Assembly (NCBI GenBank): GCA_000733415.1
Contig: KL662192.1
Span: 1,460,983-1,524,982, forward strand
DNA from: [Leptolyngbya] sp. JSC-1
Lineage (GTDB): Bacteria; Cyanobacteriota; Cyanobacteriia; Elainellales; Elainellaceae
Direction: 5' to 3'
DNA length: 64,000 nucleotides
Shown: positions 24,518 through 33,345 of the stretch, in pieces
Numbering within the stretch: position 1 is the stretch's first letter
Layout: every line of letters starts with the position of its first letter
The notes under the pieces: model-generated
The model's input: only the letters and a program-made list of their open reading frames with translations
Database searches by the model: none
What the model was told of the DNA's origin: nothing
Position numbers and translations under genes: made by a program

Positions 24518-26776
24518 GTGTCTATTCGAAATACAGCAGTAAACGCTATGGCGACGAATACAGAAGCTGCACCTTTGGAACTGTGGGCCGGTGTGGAATG
24601 CACAGTAAACCGAGTTGGAGATGTCTATTTTGATCAACTAGACCGCAATGGTCACGCCCATCGCCTCGACGATTTAGACCGCTTTGCCGAGATGGGAATT
24701 CGCACGCTTCGCTATCCAGTTCTGTGGGAGCGGATTGCGCCGCATGGATTAGAGCAGGCCGATTGGTCCTGGGCGGATCAGCGGTTGGAACGGTTGCGTC
24801 AATTAAACATTCGTCCGATTGTAGGGCTGGTACACCACGGCAGCGGCCCTCGCCATACCAATTTGCTAGATCCGGCCTTTCCCGATCAATTGGCGGAATT
24901 TGCCCAGGTGGTGAGTCAACGCTATCCCTGGATCAGCCACTACACGCCGGTCAATGAACCCTTGACCACGGCTCGCTTTAGTAGCCTCTATGGCTACTGG
25001 TACCCTCATTGCCGAGATGATGTTGCGTTTATTCGGACTTTGTTGCAGCAATGTCGTGGGGTGGTGTTGGCGATGCAGGCGATCCGGCGGGTGAATCCAG
25101 AGGCGAAACTCGTGCAAACCGAGGATTTGGGCAAAACCTTTAGTACACCGCTATTGGCCTATCAGGCCGAATTCGAAAATCAGCGGCGCTGGCTGACGTT
25201 TGATTTGCTGTGTGGACGGTTAGATTCTGCCCATCCGCTCTGGTCCTATCTCCAGTCTCTGGGCATTCAGCAATCCGAGTTGGAGTGGTTTCTCGATTCT
25301 GCCTGTCCGCCCGATATTCTCGGCATTAACCACTATCTGACGAGCGATCGATTTCTCGACGAACACTTAGAGCATTACCCAGACCATACTCATGGTGGTA
25401 ATGGACGCCATCAATACGCTGATGTTGAAGCGGTACGGGTGCGGCAGGACGGCATTGCTGGTCCTCAAGCTTTGTTGCAGGAAGCCTGGGAGCGTTATCA
25501 GTTGCCCTTGGCCGTCACTGAAGTGCATTTAGGCTGTACACGCGAGGAGCAGTTGCGCTGGTTGAAGGAAGTCTGGGATGCCGCTCAACGGCTGCGCGCT
25601 GCCAATGTAGACATCCGGGCTGTGACGGTCTGGTCACTGCTGGGTGCCTACGATTGGAACAGTTTACTGACTCGCGTGGAGCATTATTACGAACCTGGTG
25701 TGTTCGATCTGCGTGCTCCCCAACCCCGCTCGACGGCCCTCGCTGCCATGATGCGCTACTTGGCTCAAGGCAAGCCTTACGACCATCCGCTGCTGGATGT
25801 ACCGGGCTGGTGGCGACGGGATGAACGATTGCTCTATCCGCCGGTAGACGGGAAAGGAGTGGACGCAACTTGTGAGCCTCGCCGAACGAGGGAAATAGGC
25901 GGCAATCCATTAGGGAAAAGTGCGGTTACTAGCGTTAAACCGGTATTGATTACGGGAGCGACGGGAACATTGGGGCAGGCGTTTGCGCGGGTTTGTCAAG
26001 GGCGGGGGATTCCCTATCGATTGCTGACGCGGCAAGAGTTAGATATTACCAATCCGCTGTCGGTGCGGCGAGCGTTGGAATGGTGGCACCCCTGGGCGGT
26101 GATCAATACGGCAGGATATGTACGGGTAGATGAGGCCGAACAGCAACCCCTGCTCTGTCGGCAAATTAACGCAGAAGGGGTCGCGATTTTGGCAGAAGCC
26201 TGTGTCGAGCGCCAGATTGCGCTAGTGACTTTCTCGTCGGATTTGGTATTTGATGGCAACCAAACTCAACCCTATTTAGAAAGCGATATAGTATCGCCAC
26301 TGAATGTTTATGGCTACACCAAAGCGGTGGCTGAGCAGTGGGTGCTGTCGCTTCATCCCTGCTCGCTGGTGATCCGCACGAGCGCTTTCTTTGGCCCCTG
26401 GGATGAATACAACTTTCTGACGATTGCACTGCGGACTCTCGCCTCTGGTCAATCGTTCGTAGCGGCTGAGGATGCAGTCGTTTCACCGACTTATGTACCT
26501 GATCTGGTTCACGCTACGCTCGATCTGCTGATCGATGGTGAATGCGGCATTTGGCATCTGGCCAACGCAGGAGCAATGGCTTGGGCTGAGTTGGCCCGTT
26601 TTACAGCCAAAATGGCTGGATTAGATACCCACGGGATTGAAGCGCGTCCGCTGCAAAGTTTGGGTCTGGCTGCTCCTCGGCCCAGCTATAGTGTGCTCAG
26701 CAGTGAGCGGGGAATTTTGTTGCCGTCGTTGGAGCGAGCAATTGACTGCTATTTGCGGGAGTGTGGGTTTTGTTGA
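24518..26776 (+). CDS. GH1-like glycosidase fused to dTDP-4-dehydrorhamnose reductase (RmlD)
   Basis: 752 residues from GTG 24518; ATG 24548 is an alternative start. Residues 1 to about 430 are a family 1 glycosidase-like barrel with acid/base Glu in YTPVNEPLTTARF and nucleophile Glu in AVTEVHLGC. Residues about 473-752 are an RmlD-type reductase (VLITGATGTLGQAFARVC, NTAGYVRVDEAE, FSSDLVFDG, YGYTKAVAE), which makes dTDP-rhamnose or a related deoxysugar. The linker encodes a short repeat (25872-25892) that recurs at 47950. It is 6 bp from the mutase fusion, so the two are surely co-transcribed. Pairing a hydrolase with a nucleotide-sugar reductase is odd and suggests glycan remodelling. Confidence 0.9.
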   Translation: MSIRNTAVNAMATNTEAAPLELWAGVECTVNRVGDVYFDQLDRNGHAHRLDDLDRFAEMGIRTLRYPVLWERIAPHGLEQADWSWADQRLERLRQLNIRPIVGLVHHGSGPRHTNLLDPAFPDQLAEFAQVVSQRYPWISHYTPVNEPLTTARFSSLYGYWYPHCRDDVAFIRTLLQQCRGVVLAMQAIRRVNPEAKLVQTEDLGKTFSTPLLAYQAEFENQRRWLTFDLLCGRLDSAHPLWSYLQSLGIQQSELEWFLDSACPPDILGINHYLTSDRFLDEHLEHYPDHTHGGNGRHQYADVEAVRVRQDGIAGPQALLQEAWERYQLPLAVTEVHLGCTREEQLRWLKEVWDAAQRLRAANVDIRAVTVWSLLGAYDWNSLLTRVEHYYEPGVFDLRAPQPRSTALAAMMRYLAQGKPYDHPLLDVPGWWRRDERLLYPPVDGKGVDATCEPRRTREIGGNPLGKSAVTSVKPVLITGATGTLGQAFARVCQGRGIPYRLLTRQELDITNPLSVRRALEWWHPWAVINTAGYVRVDEAEQQPLLCRQINAEGVAILAEACVERQIALVTFSSDLVFDGNQTQPYLESDIVSPLNVYGYTKAVAEQWVLSLHPCSLVIRTSAFFGPWDEYNFLTIALRTLASGQSFVAAEDAVVSPTYVPDLVHATLDLLIDGECGIWHLANAGAMAWAELARFTAKMAGLDTHGIEARPLQSLGLAAPRPSYSVLSSERGILLPSLERAIDCYLRECGFC
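25872..25892 (+). repeat. Short palindromic repeat, copy 1 (in the GH1-RmlD linker)
   Basis: This 21-bp sequence, beginning GTGAGCCTCGCCGAACGAGG, is identical to 47950-47970 and contains a perfect CCTCG/CGAGG stem. Here it lies in the codons of the interdomain linker (CEPRRTREI), so it was tolerated in frame. Confidence 0.75.
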
Positions 26777-26838
26777 GGACAGGGGAGATGGGGGGTGGGG
26801 AAGCAGTCTGACTTCTGACTTCTGACTCCTGTCTCCCT
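26777..26838 (+). repeat. G/A-rich interspersed element, copy at the gene 3' end
   Basis: A stretch of the type GGGGAGATGGGGGGTGGGGA followed by repeated CTGACTTCTGACTCCTG. The same sequence style occurs at 32944-33090, 34871-34938, 35896-35972, 37207-37284 and 47931-48020. It begins exactly at the stop of the GH1-RmlD gene. The rest of the 344-bp gap to the next gene shows no gene or RNA. Confidence 0.65.
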
Positions 26839-27120
26839 AATGTCAAATTTGCTCAGTCGGTGTTCTGCTTCACTCTACTCTTTTACCGAAACTATGTCTC
26901 TAGCAGTAGCTATCCTCAGGGCAAAGTAGCTAGATTTCCTGCTTTAGACCGACCAAGGTTGCTGCAATAAATGTTTACATGTGATTAAGGTTTATTTGAA
27001 CCATCTGCATAAAGCTAGTCGAAGGTAGAAATTGGAGAAACTAGCGAAGCGCTGTTGATAGGTACGGTGTATTTGTACGAAAGAGTCTTTGAACGACAAG
27101 TGGAAATAGGATAAAAGAAT

Positions 27121-27687
27121 ATGGTGAATCAGACAGCTCAGATGCGAGGAATTGGTGTTTTTCCCGATCAAGAATCGCTGGCAGAGGCGTTACAGCAATT
27201 AAAAGCGAACAATTTTGCGATGGAGCGCATTTCGGTAATTGCCAGAGATGCGGACGACTCTCAGAATGTAGAAGGGGCTGAGGTGAGCGACGAAGTGGGC
27301 GATCAGAAGGTTAGGTCGGCAACTGGCATTGTTACCGATGCGGTTCGGAGTGCTACTTGGGGTTCGCTGTTGGTGGGGCTGAGCAGTTTGGCGATTCCCG
27401 GATTGGGGGCAATTATTGCCGTTGGTTCGGTGGGTACAGCTTTGCTGGCGGGTTTTGCCGGTACGGGCTTGAGTTTGGCCGAGTTCAACAATATGGCGAA
27501 TGCATTCATGAAGTTGGGCATTCCGGAAACCGAAGCCAGAATGTATGCAGAAGCCCTCAGCACCGGCCAAAATCTGGTGATTGTGGAGGGCAGCGACGCC
27601 GAAGTGCAGCAAGCCGAAGCCGTATTCAAGAACAATGAGGTGCAAAACTGGAGCACCCATCCGGCTCAGGCGATTGAATCACAGTGA
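27121..27687 (+). CDS. General stress protein, YflT/17M-like domain
   Basis: 188 residues. The N-terminus (GIGVFPDQESLAEALQQLKANNF) matches the YflT/general-stress 17M-type domain. The middle is a glycine-rich hydrophobic segment of about 45 residues (LSSLAIPGLGAIIAVGSVGTA) that may associate with membranes, and the C-terminal block (MYAEALSTGQNLVIVEGSDA) is typical of cyanobacterial members. AGGA precedes the ATG. The stop overlaps a possible GTG start of recQ, but the two are probably independent in function. Biochemical role unknown. Confidence 0.75.
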   Translation: MVNQTAQMRGIGVFPDQESLAEALQQLKANNFAMERISVIARDADDSQNVEGAEVSDEVGDQKVRSATGIVTDAVRSATWGSLLVGLSSLAIPGLGAIIAVGSVGTALLAGFAGTGLSLAEFNNMANAFMKLGIPETEARMYAEALSTGQNLVIVEGSDAEVQQAEAVFKNNEVQNWSTHPAQAIESQ

Positions 27688-27698
27688 CTAACTCGGCG

Positions 27699-29337
27699 AT
27701 GGCAAAAAAACAGTTAAACCTCGATCAGGTCGCGCGCGAACGATTCGGCTATTCAGAGTGGCGGCCTGGTCAGAAACAGGCAATCGAGGCAGTTTTATCG
27801 GGGCGAGATACGCTGGCGATTATGCCTACTGGCTCTGGTAAGTCAGCGATTTACCAGATCGCCGCTTTTTTGATTCCGGGCTGTACGGTGGTGGTTTCGC
27901 CACTGGTGGCACTGCAACGGGACCAAGCACAGTCGATTGCTACTCAGCCGATCGGTGATGCTGCTGTGGTCAATTCAGCCATTTCTGCCTCAGATCGCCA
28001 AGAAGCCTTTGAGCAATTGGAGGAAGGTGATCTAGAGTTTTTGTTTTTAGCGCCGGAACAGTTCAGTAACCCCGAAACGTTTGAGCGGTTGCAGACGGCT
28101 GAACCGACGCTATTTGTGATCGATGAAGCGCATTGTGTCAGCGCTTGGGGCCATGACTTTCGGCCTGACTATCTGCAGCTGGGGCAGGTGATCGAGTCGT
28201 TGGGACATCCGCGCATTTTGGCTCTGACGGCAACGGCAGCTCCTTTGGTGCAGGCCGAAATCGTTGAACAGCTGGGCATGAAAAAACCAGCAATCATCGT
28301 GCAGGGGTTTGATCGCCCCAGTATCGAACTTGGCGTCGAACGGTTCGAGCAGGATGAGGACAAGCAAGCTTATTTGATTCAGCAGGTGCTAAAAGCTGAG
28401 AAACCGGGTTTGGTCTATGCAGCTACGCGAAAGCGCACAGAGGAACTGGCGGAGGCGCTAGAGCAGGCCGGGGTGCGGGCTGGATTTTATCATGCAGGGA
28501 TGAAGGCGGCTGAGCGTCGTGATCTTGAAATGGCCTTTATGCAGGATCAAATTGAAGTGCTAGTGGCGACTACGGCCTGTATGGGGAGTTGATAAACCTA
28601 ATATTCGCTTTGTCTTTCATGCTGATATTAGCGATTCTATTGACTCCTATTATCAAGAAATTGGTCGTGCCGGACGGGATGGTGAGCATGCTAAAGCTGT
28701 TCTGTTTTACAACCCAGCCGATTTGAGTCTAAAGCGGTTTTTTTCAAGTCGGGGTCAGGTTCAACCAGAACTTATTTTCTTGATACTAACGGCCATCACA
28801 ACCTCCCCTCAATCCATTTCTGTGAAGCAGCTTCAGGAAAAGATTGAATTGTCTAAGCTCAAGCTGAGCAAGCTGTTGAATAGTCTAACAGAAATTGGCG
28901 TACTAAAGGTGTCACCTTCTGGAGAAATCAGTTTGTATAAGGAATTTGACAACTTAGAAGAAAGTAGTAAAGAAATAGTCCAAGCAATTAACCAATCTCA
29001 AAAGCAACGACAAAAATTTGAACAATCCCGTTTGGAAATGATGCGGAGCTATGCTGATGTCAAAGGATGCCGACGGGAATATCTACTTAACTATTTTAGT
29101 GAACAGTACAACAGCCCCTGCAACAATTGTGACAACTGCAAAGCCGGCGTGAGCGTTGAAGCAACCAGCCATCAACCCTACGCCTTGAATTCTCAGGTGA
29201 GCCACAAGGAATGGGGTTTAGGAACAGTGCTGCGCTATGAAGGGGACAAAGTAACGATTTTGTTTAACCAAGTCGGCTACAAAACGCTGGATATCCAGAC
29301 GGCCTTGCTGCGTCGGTTGCTACAGCGAGTAACTTGA
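27699..29337 (+). pseudogene. recQ: recQ, RecQ-type DNA helicase interrupted near motif V
   Basis: The first half (from ATG 27699, stop at 28590-28592) has Walker A MPTGSGKS, DEAH (VIDEAHCVSAWG) and TATA motifs. The second half, in the next frame, continues DKPNIRFVFHADI, motif VI (YQEIGRAGRDG) and the zinc-binding CNNCDNCK. At the junction the usual ATTAFGMGIDKP is read as ATTACMGS-stop: one codon is missing and one extra base shifts the frame. RecQ unwinds DNA in recombinational repair. With motifs V and VI split off, neither half should be an active helicase. A real mutation and a sequencing error are both possible. Confidence 0.88.
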
Positions 29338-29581
29338 CACTAGCCTGTCGGGAGACTTGCGTGTTTCCGCAAGAAATGGCAATAATCATTCGTTTTCGTT
29401 TGTTATCTTTGTTCTCCTAGCATCTCCATCTTTAGAGTTGAACATCCTAGCCTAATCTTCTCCTTCAGGTAGAACAGATTTGATTTTTTTTAGGATAGCA
29501 CTATAAATAAGAGTTTATAAATCGATTCAGGCTAAGTGTAGCCAAAGATTAGTCAGACTCTTGCTGAATTGAGGACTTACT

Positions 29582-29842
29582 ATGTTTGGACAAATATGCT
29601 GGTTGGAAGGCTTTGCAACCAATGGCGAAAAGATTTTGCATATGCGTTTGCAGCCCCATGAGCCGTGGAAGCCCTACACCGCTTTTCCGGGATTGAGTGT
29701 ACCAGACTATGACATTCCCAGAGGTTCCAAAGGATGGGCCACCTGTCAAATGCTCTTAAAAGCAGGTTGGGAATTAATTCCCTCTGACCAAGCGAGAGCG
29801 AGACCTGCAATGGTGCCCTTAGCGAGTGCTGCTAAACGTTGA
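29582..29842 (+). CDS. Uncharacterised cyanobacterial protein
   Basis: 86 residues, with GAGG 7 bp before the ATG. It is rich in Trp and Pro, with EPWKPYTAFPGLSVPDYDIP, then KGWATCQMLLKAGWELIPSDQ. No known domain is recognised. A G-W-A-T-C-Q-x-L-x-K-x-G-W segment suggests a small folded domain. It stands alone between recQ and the next gene. Confidence 0.6.
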   Translation: MFGQICWLEGFATNGEKILHMRLQPHEPWKPYTAFPGLSVPDYDIPRGSKGWATCQMLLKAGWELIPSDQARARPAMVPLASAAKR

Positions 29843-29976
29843 TTGGTAGCTGTTTTGAATCGCCCCTAGCTGTTGGAGAGATGCCGTCAATTACCAATGC
29901 AAGTAAATGCCGACTAGATGCCGAGCAAATGGCGACCCAGGCATACCGTTGAAAATCACCTGAAGGTTCTGAAACT

Positions 29977-31098
29977 ATGTCTGATAATTGTAACAGCAAC
30001 AGCAATATGAGCGTTGCATCTAACCACCCGTCTGAGTCATTGTCTAAGTCATTGTCTAAGTCATTGTCTGAGCCATTGCTTGGGCCATTGTCTGAGCCAG
30101 TATTTGAGCCAATATCTGGGCCAATGTCTGAGCCAATGTCTGAGTCAGTATCCGAAGGTTTATTAGAAGCCGATCAGTTCACAATCCAGCTAAAGCGTGG
30201 AATTTGGCTAATTGGTATTCTAGCCTGGATATTTAGTTTCAGCGATCGTGGCATTGCTGCCTTTAAGGATGGCTATCTCTCCCTTACCGAAGGCTTGGTG
30301 TTACTGGCTATTTTTGTCCTGTTTCTAAGTTGGGTTTCGCTCAAACCCCAACCTCAGCCCCAGCCGCAAAAGGTGGCCCCACCCAAATTGCCTTTCAGTT
30401 TTTATCCGGCTCAAAATCATCTGGCCGCGGCCCAAGCCCGCATGGACGAACTGCAACCCTACCACCTGATCAGCCAATCCTATCTTCTGCCCTATCCCTA
30501 TCTGGCGCAAATCTATCATCTGCTGAATTTGAAGCACCTGGAAACCATCCATAGCTTTAGTTTGAATAACCTGAAGGTGGTTAAAGTTAGCTCGCTGGAA
30601 AAAACCGAGCAGGGTGGTATCGTGACGTTTCAAACCATGCTGGATTCGCCGCTAAACATTCTGCGGATCTGGCGCGAAACGATAGCCGAAGTCAAGCTGA
30701 CGCTGCACACGCCCTATACGGTGGAATTGGGAATTCCGGTCTATGGGGATAAGGTGATCATTGTATTGTTCAATGCCATTCCTCTAAGTGATACGGAACA
30801 CCAATTTTGTGTAGACATCTACAGCAACCTCAACTGGTATAAACCCGCTCTCAAACCCATCCTCCACTTTGCTTCCCTGTTAACCCTGATCGAGGATTTG
30901 CCCTATCTGGAAGCCCTGACGCGCAAGGTGCAGCACCTGTCCCAGCTCGATCGCGTCCAACTCGACAAATATCTCGACAAACAGCTCGATAAACTCGATA
31001 AAACCATTAACCACGAAATGTGGCTGTTCAATCGTTTTATTGGCCTGTATGGCGCTAGCCTGTGGGGAGGGTTGGAGTTGGCTGAAGGAACGACGTGA
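29977..31098 (+). CDS. Uncharacterised membrane-anchored protein with repetitive N-terminus
   Basis: 373 residues. Residues about 10-60 are a Ser-Leu-Ser-Glu-Pro repeat encoded by a DNA minisatellite (about 30031-30150, units like TCTGAGCCATTG). Two hydrophobic segments follow (LIGILAWIFSFSD and LVLLAIFVLFLSWVSL), then a Pro-Gln hinge (PQPQPQPQ) and a soluble alpha/beta domain of about 230 residues. The end is Asp/Lys-rich (LDKYLDKQLDKLDK). I recognise no family. The repeat could vary in copy number by slippage, changing the length of a cytoplasmic tail. Confidence 0.65.
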   Translation: MSDNCNSNSNMSVASNHPSESLSKSLSKSLSEPLLGPLSEPVFEPISGPMSEPMSESVSEGLLEADQFTIQLKRGIWLIGILAWIFSFSDRGIAAFKDGYLSLTEGLVLLAIFVLFLSWVSLKPQPQPQPQKVAPPKLPFSFYPAQNHLAAAQARMDELQPYHLISQSYLLPYPYLAQIYHLLNLKHLETIHSFSLNNLKVVKVSSLEKTEQGGIVTFQTMLDSPLNILRIWRETIAEVKLTLHTPYTVELGIPVYGDKVIIVLFNAIPLSDTEHQFCVDIYSNLNWYKPALKPILHFASLLTLIEDLPYLEALTRKVQHLSQLDRVQLDKYLDKQLDKLDKTINHEMWLFNRFIGLYGASLWGGLELAEGTT

Positions 31099-31129
31099 GG
31101 GATTGACTCCCCCAAATCCCCTGTCTCCT

Positions 31130-31152
31130 AAGTCTCCCACCTGGGGGACTTT
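31130..31152 (+). terminator. Candidate hairpin terminator
   Basis: An imperfect stem (AAGTCTCCC pairing with GGGGGACTT) 32 bp after the membrane-protein gene, followed by TTGATCTTTG. The T-tract is weak, so termination is only probable. Confidence 0.45.
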
Positions 31153-31335
31153 TGATCTTTGTTCATTAAACGAGCCAGTCGTTTTATAAACCGCAGGCGA
31201 TGCTGGTGGAAGGTGAGAATAAGCAAGAGGGTTCAAAGTTCCCGACTTATGGGAGATTTAAGAGGCAGGGGCAAGAGGCAAACCTGACGAAACACAGTAC
31301 CCTAGAAATGCCCCTCTCAGGTGAGGTTTCAGGGC

Positions 31336-33345
31336 ATGGTTCTATTACTTCCCCGCTCGGTGACTCTGGGCTTAGGCTCGGCTTTGGCGCTGCTATTGGT
31401 GAATGCGGCGGTCTCGTATCGCAACACGCAAACCCTGTTTGACAATGAGCAGCAAGTCAACGAGACCTATCAGGTGTTGAGCCAATTGGAACAAACCCTG
31501 TCTACCCTCAAGGATGCCGAAACTGGTGGGCGGGGTTATGTAATAACCGGCAAAGAGAATTACCTCGAACCGTATCGAGATGCGGTGACTCGTATAAATC
31601 AGCAGCTGGAGGGATTGCGTCAGCTCACTAGCGATGATCCACTCCAGCAGCAGCGGCTGCAAGCTCTAGAGCAGGACGTGGAAACCAAGCTGGACTATCT
31701 GCAAACCCAAATCGAGATTCGGCGGAATCAAGGCTTAGAAGCGGCGATTCAGTTCACGAACCAAACCGAGCGCGGCAGGGAGCTGATGGATCAGGTGCGG
31801 CAGCAGGTGGCGGTGATGCAGGCTGAGGAAAACCAGCGCTTACAGCAGCGCCATCAGGAATCAGCCAGAATGTTGAATTTGGTGCTGGCGACCTTTGCGG
31901 TCGTAAATGGCCTAGGTGTGTTGCTGATTGGAGTAATTTATTATCTGCTGCGTCGAGATGCCTGGCGACGGCAACGAGAGGCCAAACAACGTGAGGGACT
32001 GTTTCGGCAATTGGAAGCGGAACGCAACCAACTGCGGGAGAGTGAACAAAGGCTGCACCGGGTGATTTTAGAAGCGCCGCTGCCTCTGATTTTGCATACC
32101 GAGGGTGGCGAAGTGGTACAGCTCAACCGCATGTGGACTGAGCTTTCAGGGTACACTCAGGCGGATATGCCGACTATAGACGACTGGATAAATCTGGCCT
32201 ATCGTCGTGAGCAACGCCCAGCCCAAGCCAGCATTCGCGCCAAAATTAACACCCTCTACCAAGTTGACCAGCGGGTCGAAGAAGGCGAAATTGCAATTAT
32301 TACCGCTTGCGGAGAGCAACGGATTTGGGAGTTCTTTTCTGCCCCAATTGGCAATTTGCCCGATGGTCGTCGCTTAGTGATTACTGCCGCCCTTGACATT
32401 ACCGATCGCAAACAGGCTGAAGCCGCCCTGCGAGAACTCAACACCACCCTAGAGCAGCGCGTCGCTGACCGCACTGCCGAACTTCAGGAGGCCAACGACG
32501 CCCTCGAAGCCTTTACCTACTCGGTCTCCCATGACTTGCGGGCACCCCTGCGCACCCTGCAAGGCTTTACCCAAGCGCTGCAAGAAGACTGTGCCGACCA
32601 AATCGATGAACTGGGGCAGAGCTACATCGACTACATCATGGAAGGTGCCCAACAAATGGACACCCTGATTTCCGACCTACTAGCCTACAGCCGCCTCAGT
32701 CGCGTCGAAATCAACCTCTATCCCGTAGACCTGGATGCAGCCCTCAGCGAAGTTTTGCAACAGCTTTCGCAATCGATTCAAGCCCACCACGCCCAAATCC
32801 ACATCCATTCCCCGCTCCCCCCCGTCCAAGCTCACCGCACCACCCTCATCCAAGTCCTGACCAACCTGCTTAGCAACGCCCTCAAATTTGTGCCTGCCGA
32901 CGTAACTCCAAAGATAGAAATCTGGGCAGAAGCCTTAGCCAATCAGGAGAGACAGGAAACAGGAGCCAGGAGGCAAAATGAGAGCAATCAGCGGTCAGGG
33001 GGCAGGAGCCAGGAGTCAGGGGTCAGGAGCCAGACTGCTTCCCCACCTCCCTCATCTTCCTCACCTCCTCCATCTCCCCCATCCCCTACCCTGATACGCT
33101 TATGGGTGAAAGACAACGGTACCGGCATTGCACCAGAACATCAAGAGCGGATCTTTCGCGTGTTTGAACGGCTGCATGGCGTTGAATCCTACCCCGGTAC
33201 GGGCATCGGTTTGGCGATTGTGCGTAAAGGGCTAGAGCGCATGGGCGGTCAGGCAGGAGTGGAGTCGCAGCTTGGTGAGGGCAGTCGCTTCTGGATTGCA
33301 TTGCCTGAGGCCGTTCTCTCGTCGAATGGTGTAGGTGATGACTGA
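31336..33345 (+). CDS. CHASE3-PAS sensor histidine kinase
   Basis: 669 residues from ATG 31336, chosen for the GAGG upstream; GTG 31321 is possible. Order: TM1 (8-28), CHASE3 sensor (GGRGYVITGKENYLEPY; about 29-170), TM2 (about 188-208), PAS, HisKA with the phospho-His near 398 (YSVSHDLRAPLR), and HATPase with NLLSNALKF, VKDNGTGI and GTGIGLAIV. Between the N and G1 boxes a 50-residue Ser/Pro/Gln-rich insertion (DNA 32944-33090) is encoded by an interspersed element. It overlaps the next kinase by 8 bp, so the two are probably co-produced. The signal sensed is unknown. Confidence 0.92.
   Translation: MVLLLPRSVTLGLGSALALLLVNAAVSYRNTQTLFDNEQQVNETYQVLSQLEQTLSTLKDAETGGRGYVITGKENYLEPYRDAVTRINQQLEGLRQLTSDDPLQQQRLQALEQDVETKLDYLQTQIEIRRNQGLEAAIQFTNQTERGRELMDQVRQQVAVMQAEENQRLQQRHQESARMLNLVLATFAVVNGLGVLLIGVIYYLLRRDAWRRQREAKQREGLFRQLEAERNQLRESEQRLHRVILEAPLPLILHTEGGEVVQLNRMWTELSGYTQADMPTIDDWINLAYRREQRPAQASIRAKINTLYQVDQRVEEGEIAIITACGEQRIWEFFSAPIGNLPDGRRLVITAALDITDRKQAEAALRELNTTLEQRVADRTAELQEANDALEAFTYSVSHDLRAPLRTLQGFTQALQEDCADQIDELGQSYIDYIMEGAQQMDTLISDLLAYSRLSRVEINLYPVDLDAALSEVLQQLSQSIQAHHAQIHIHSPLPPVQAHRTTLIQVLTNLLSNALKFVPADVTPKIEIWAEALANQERQETGARRQNESNQRSGGRSQESGVRSQTASPPPSSSSPPPSPPSPTLIRLWVKDNGTGIAPEHQERIFRVFERLHGVESYPGTGIGLAIVRKGLERMGGQAGVESQLGEGSRFWIALPEAVLSSNGVGDD
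32944..33090. repeat. Interspersed G/A-rich element inside the CHASE3 kinase gene
   Basis: A low-complexity stretch with repeated CAGGAGCCAGGAGTCAGGGG on one side and a C/T-rich tract (CTCATCTTCCTCACCTCC) on the other. It is read in frame as a Ser/Pro-rich loop. The paralogous kinase at 33338-34852 has no such loop at this place, which indicates insertion. Confidence 0.75.
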
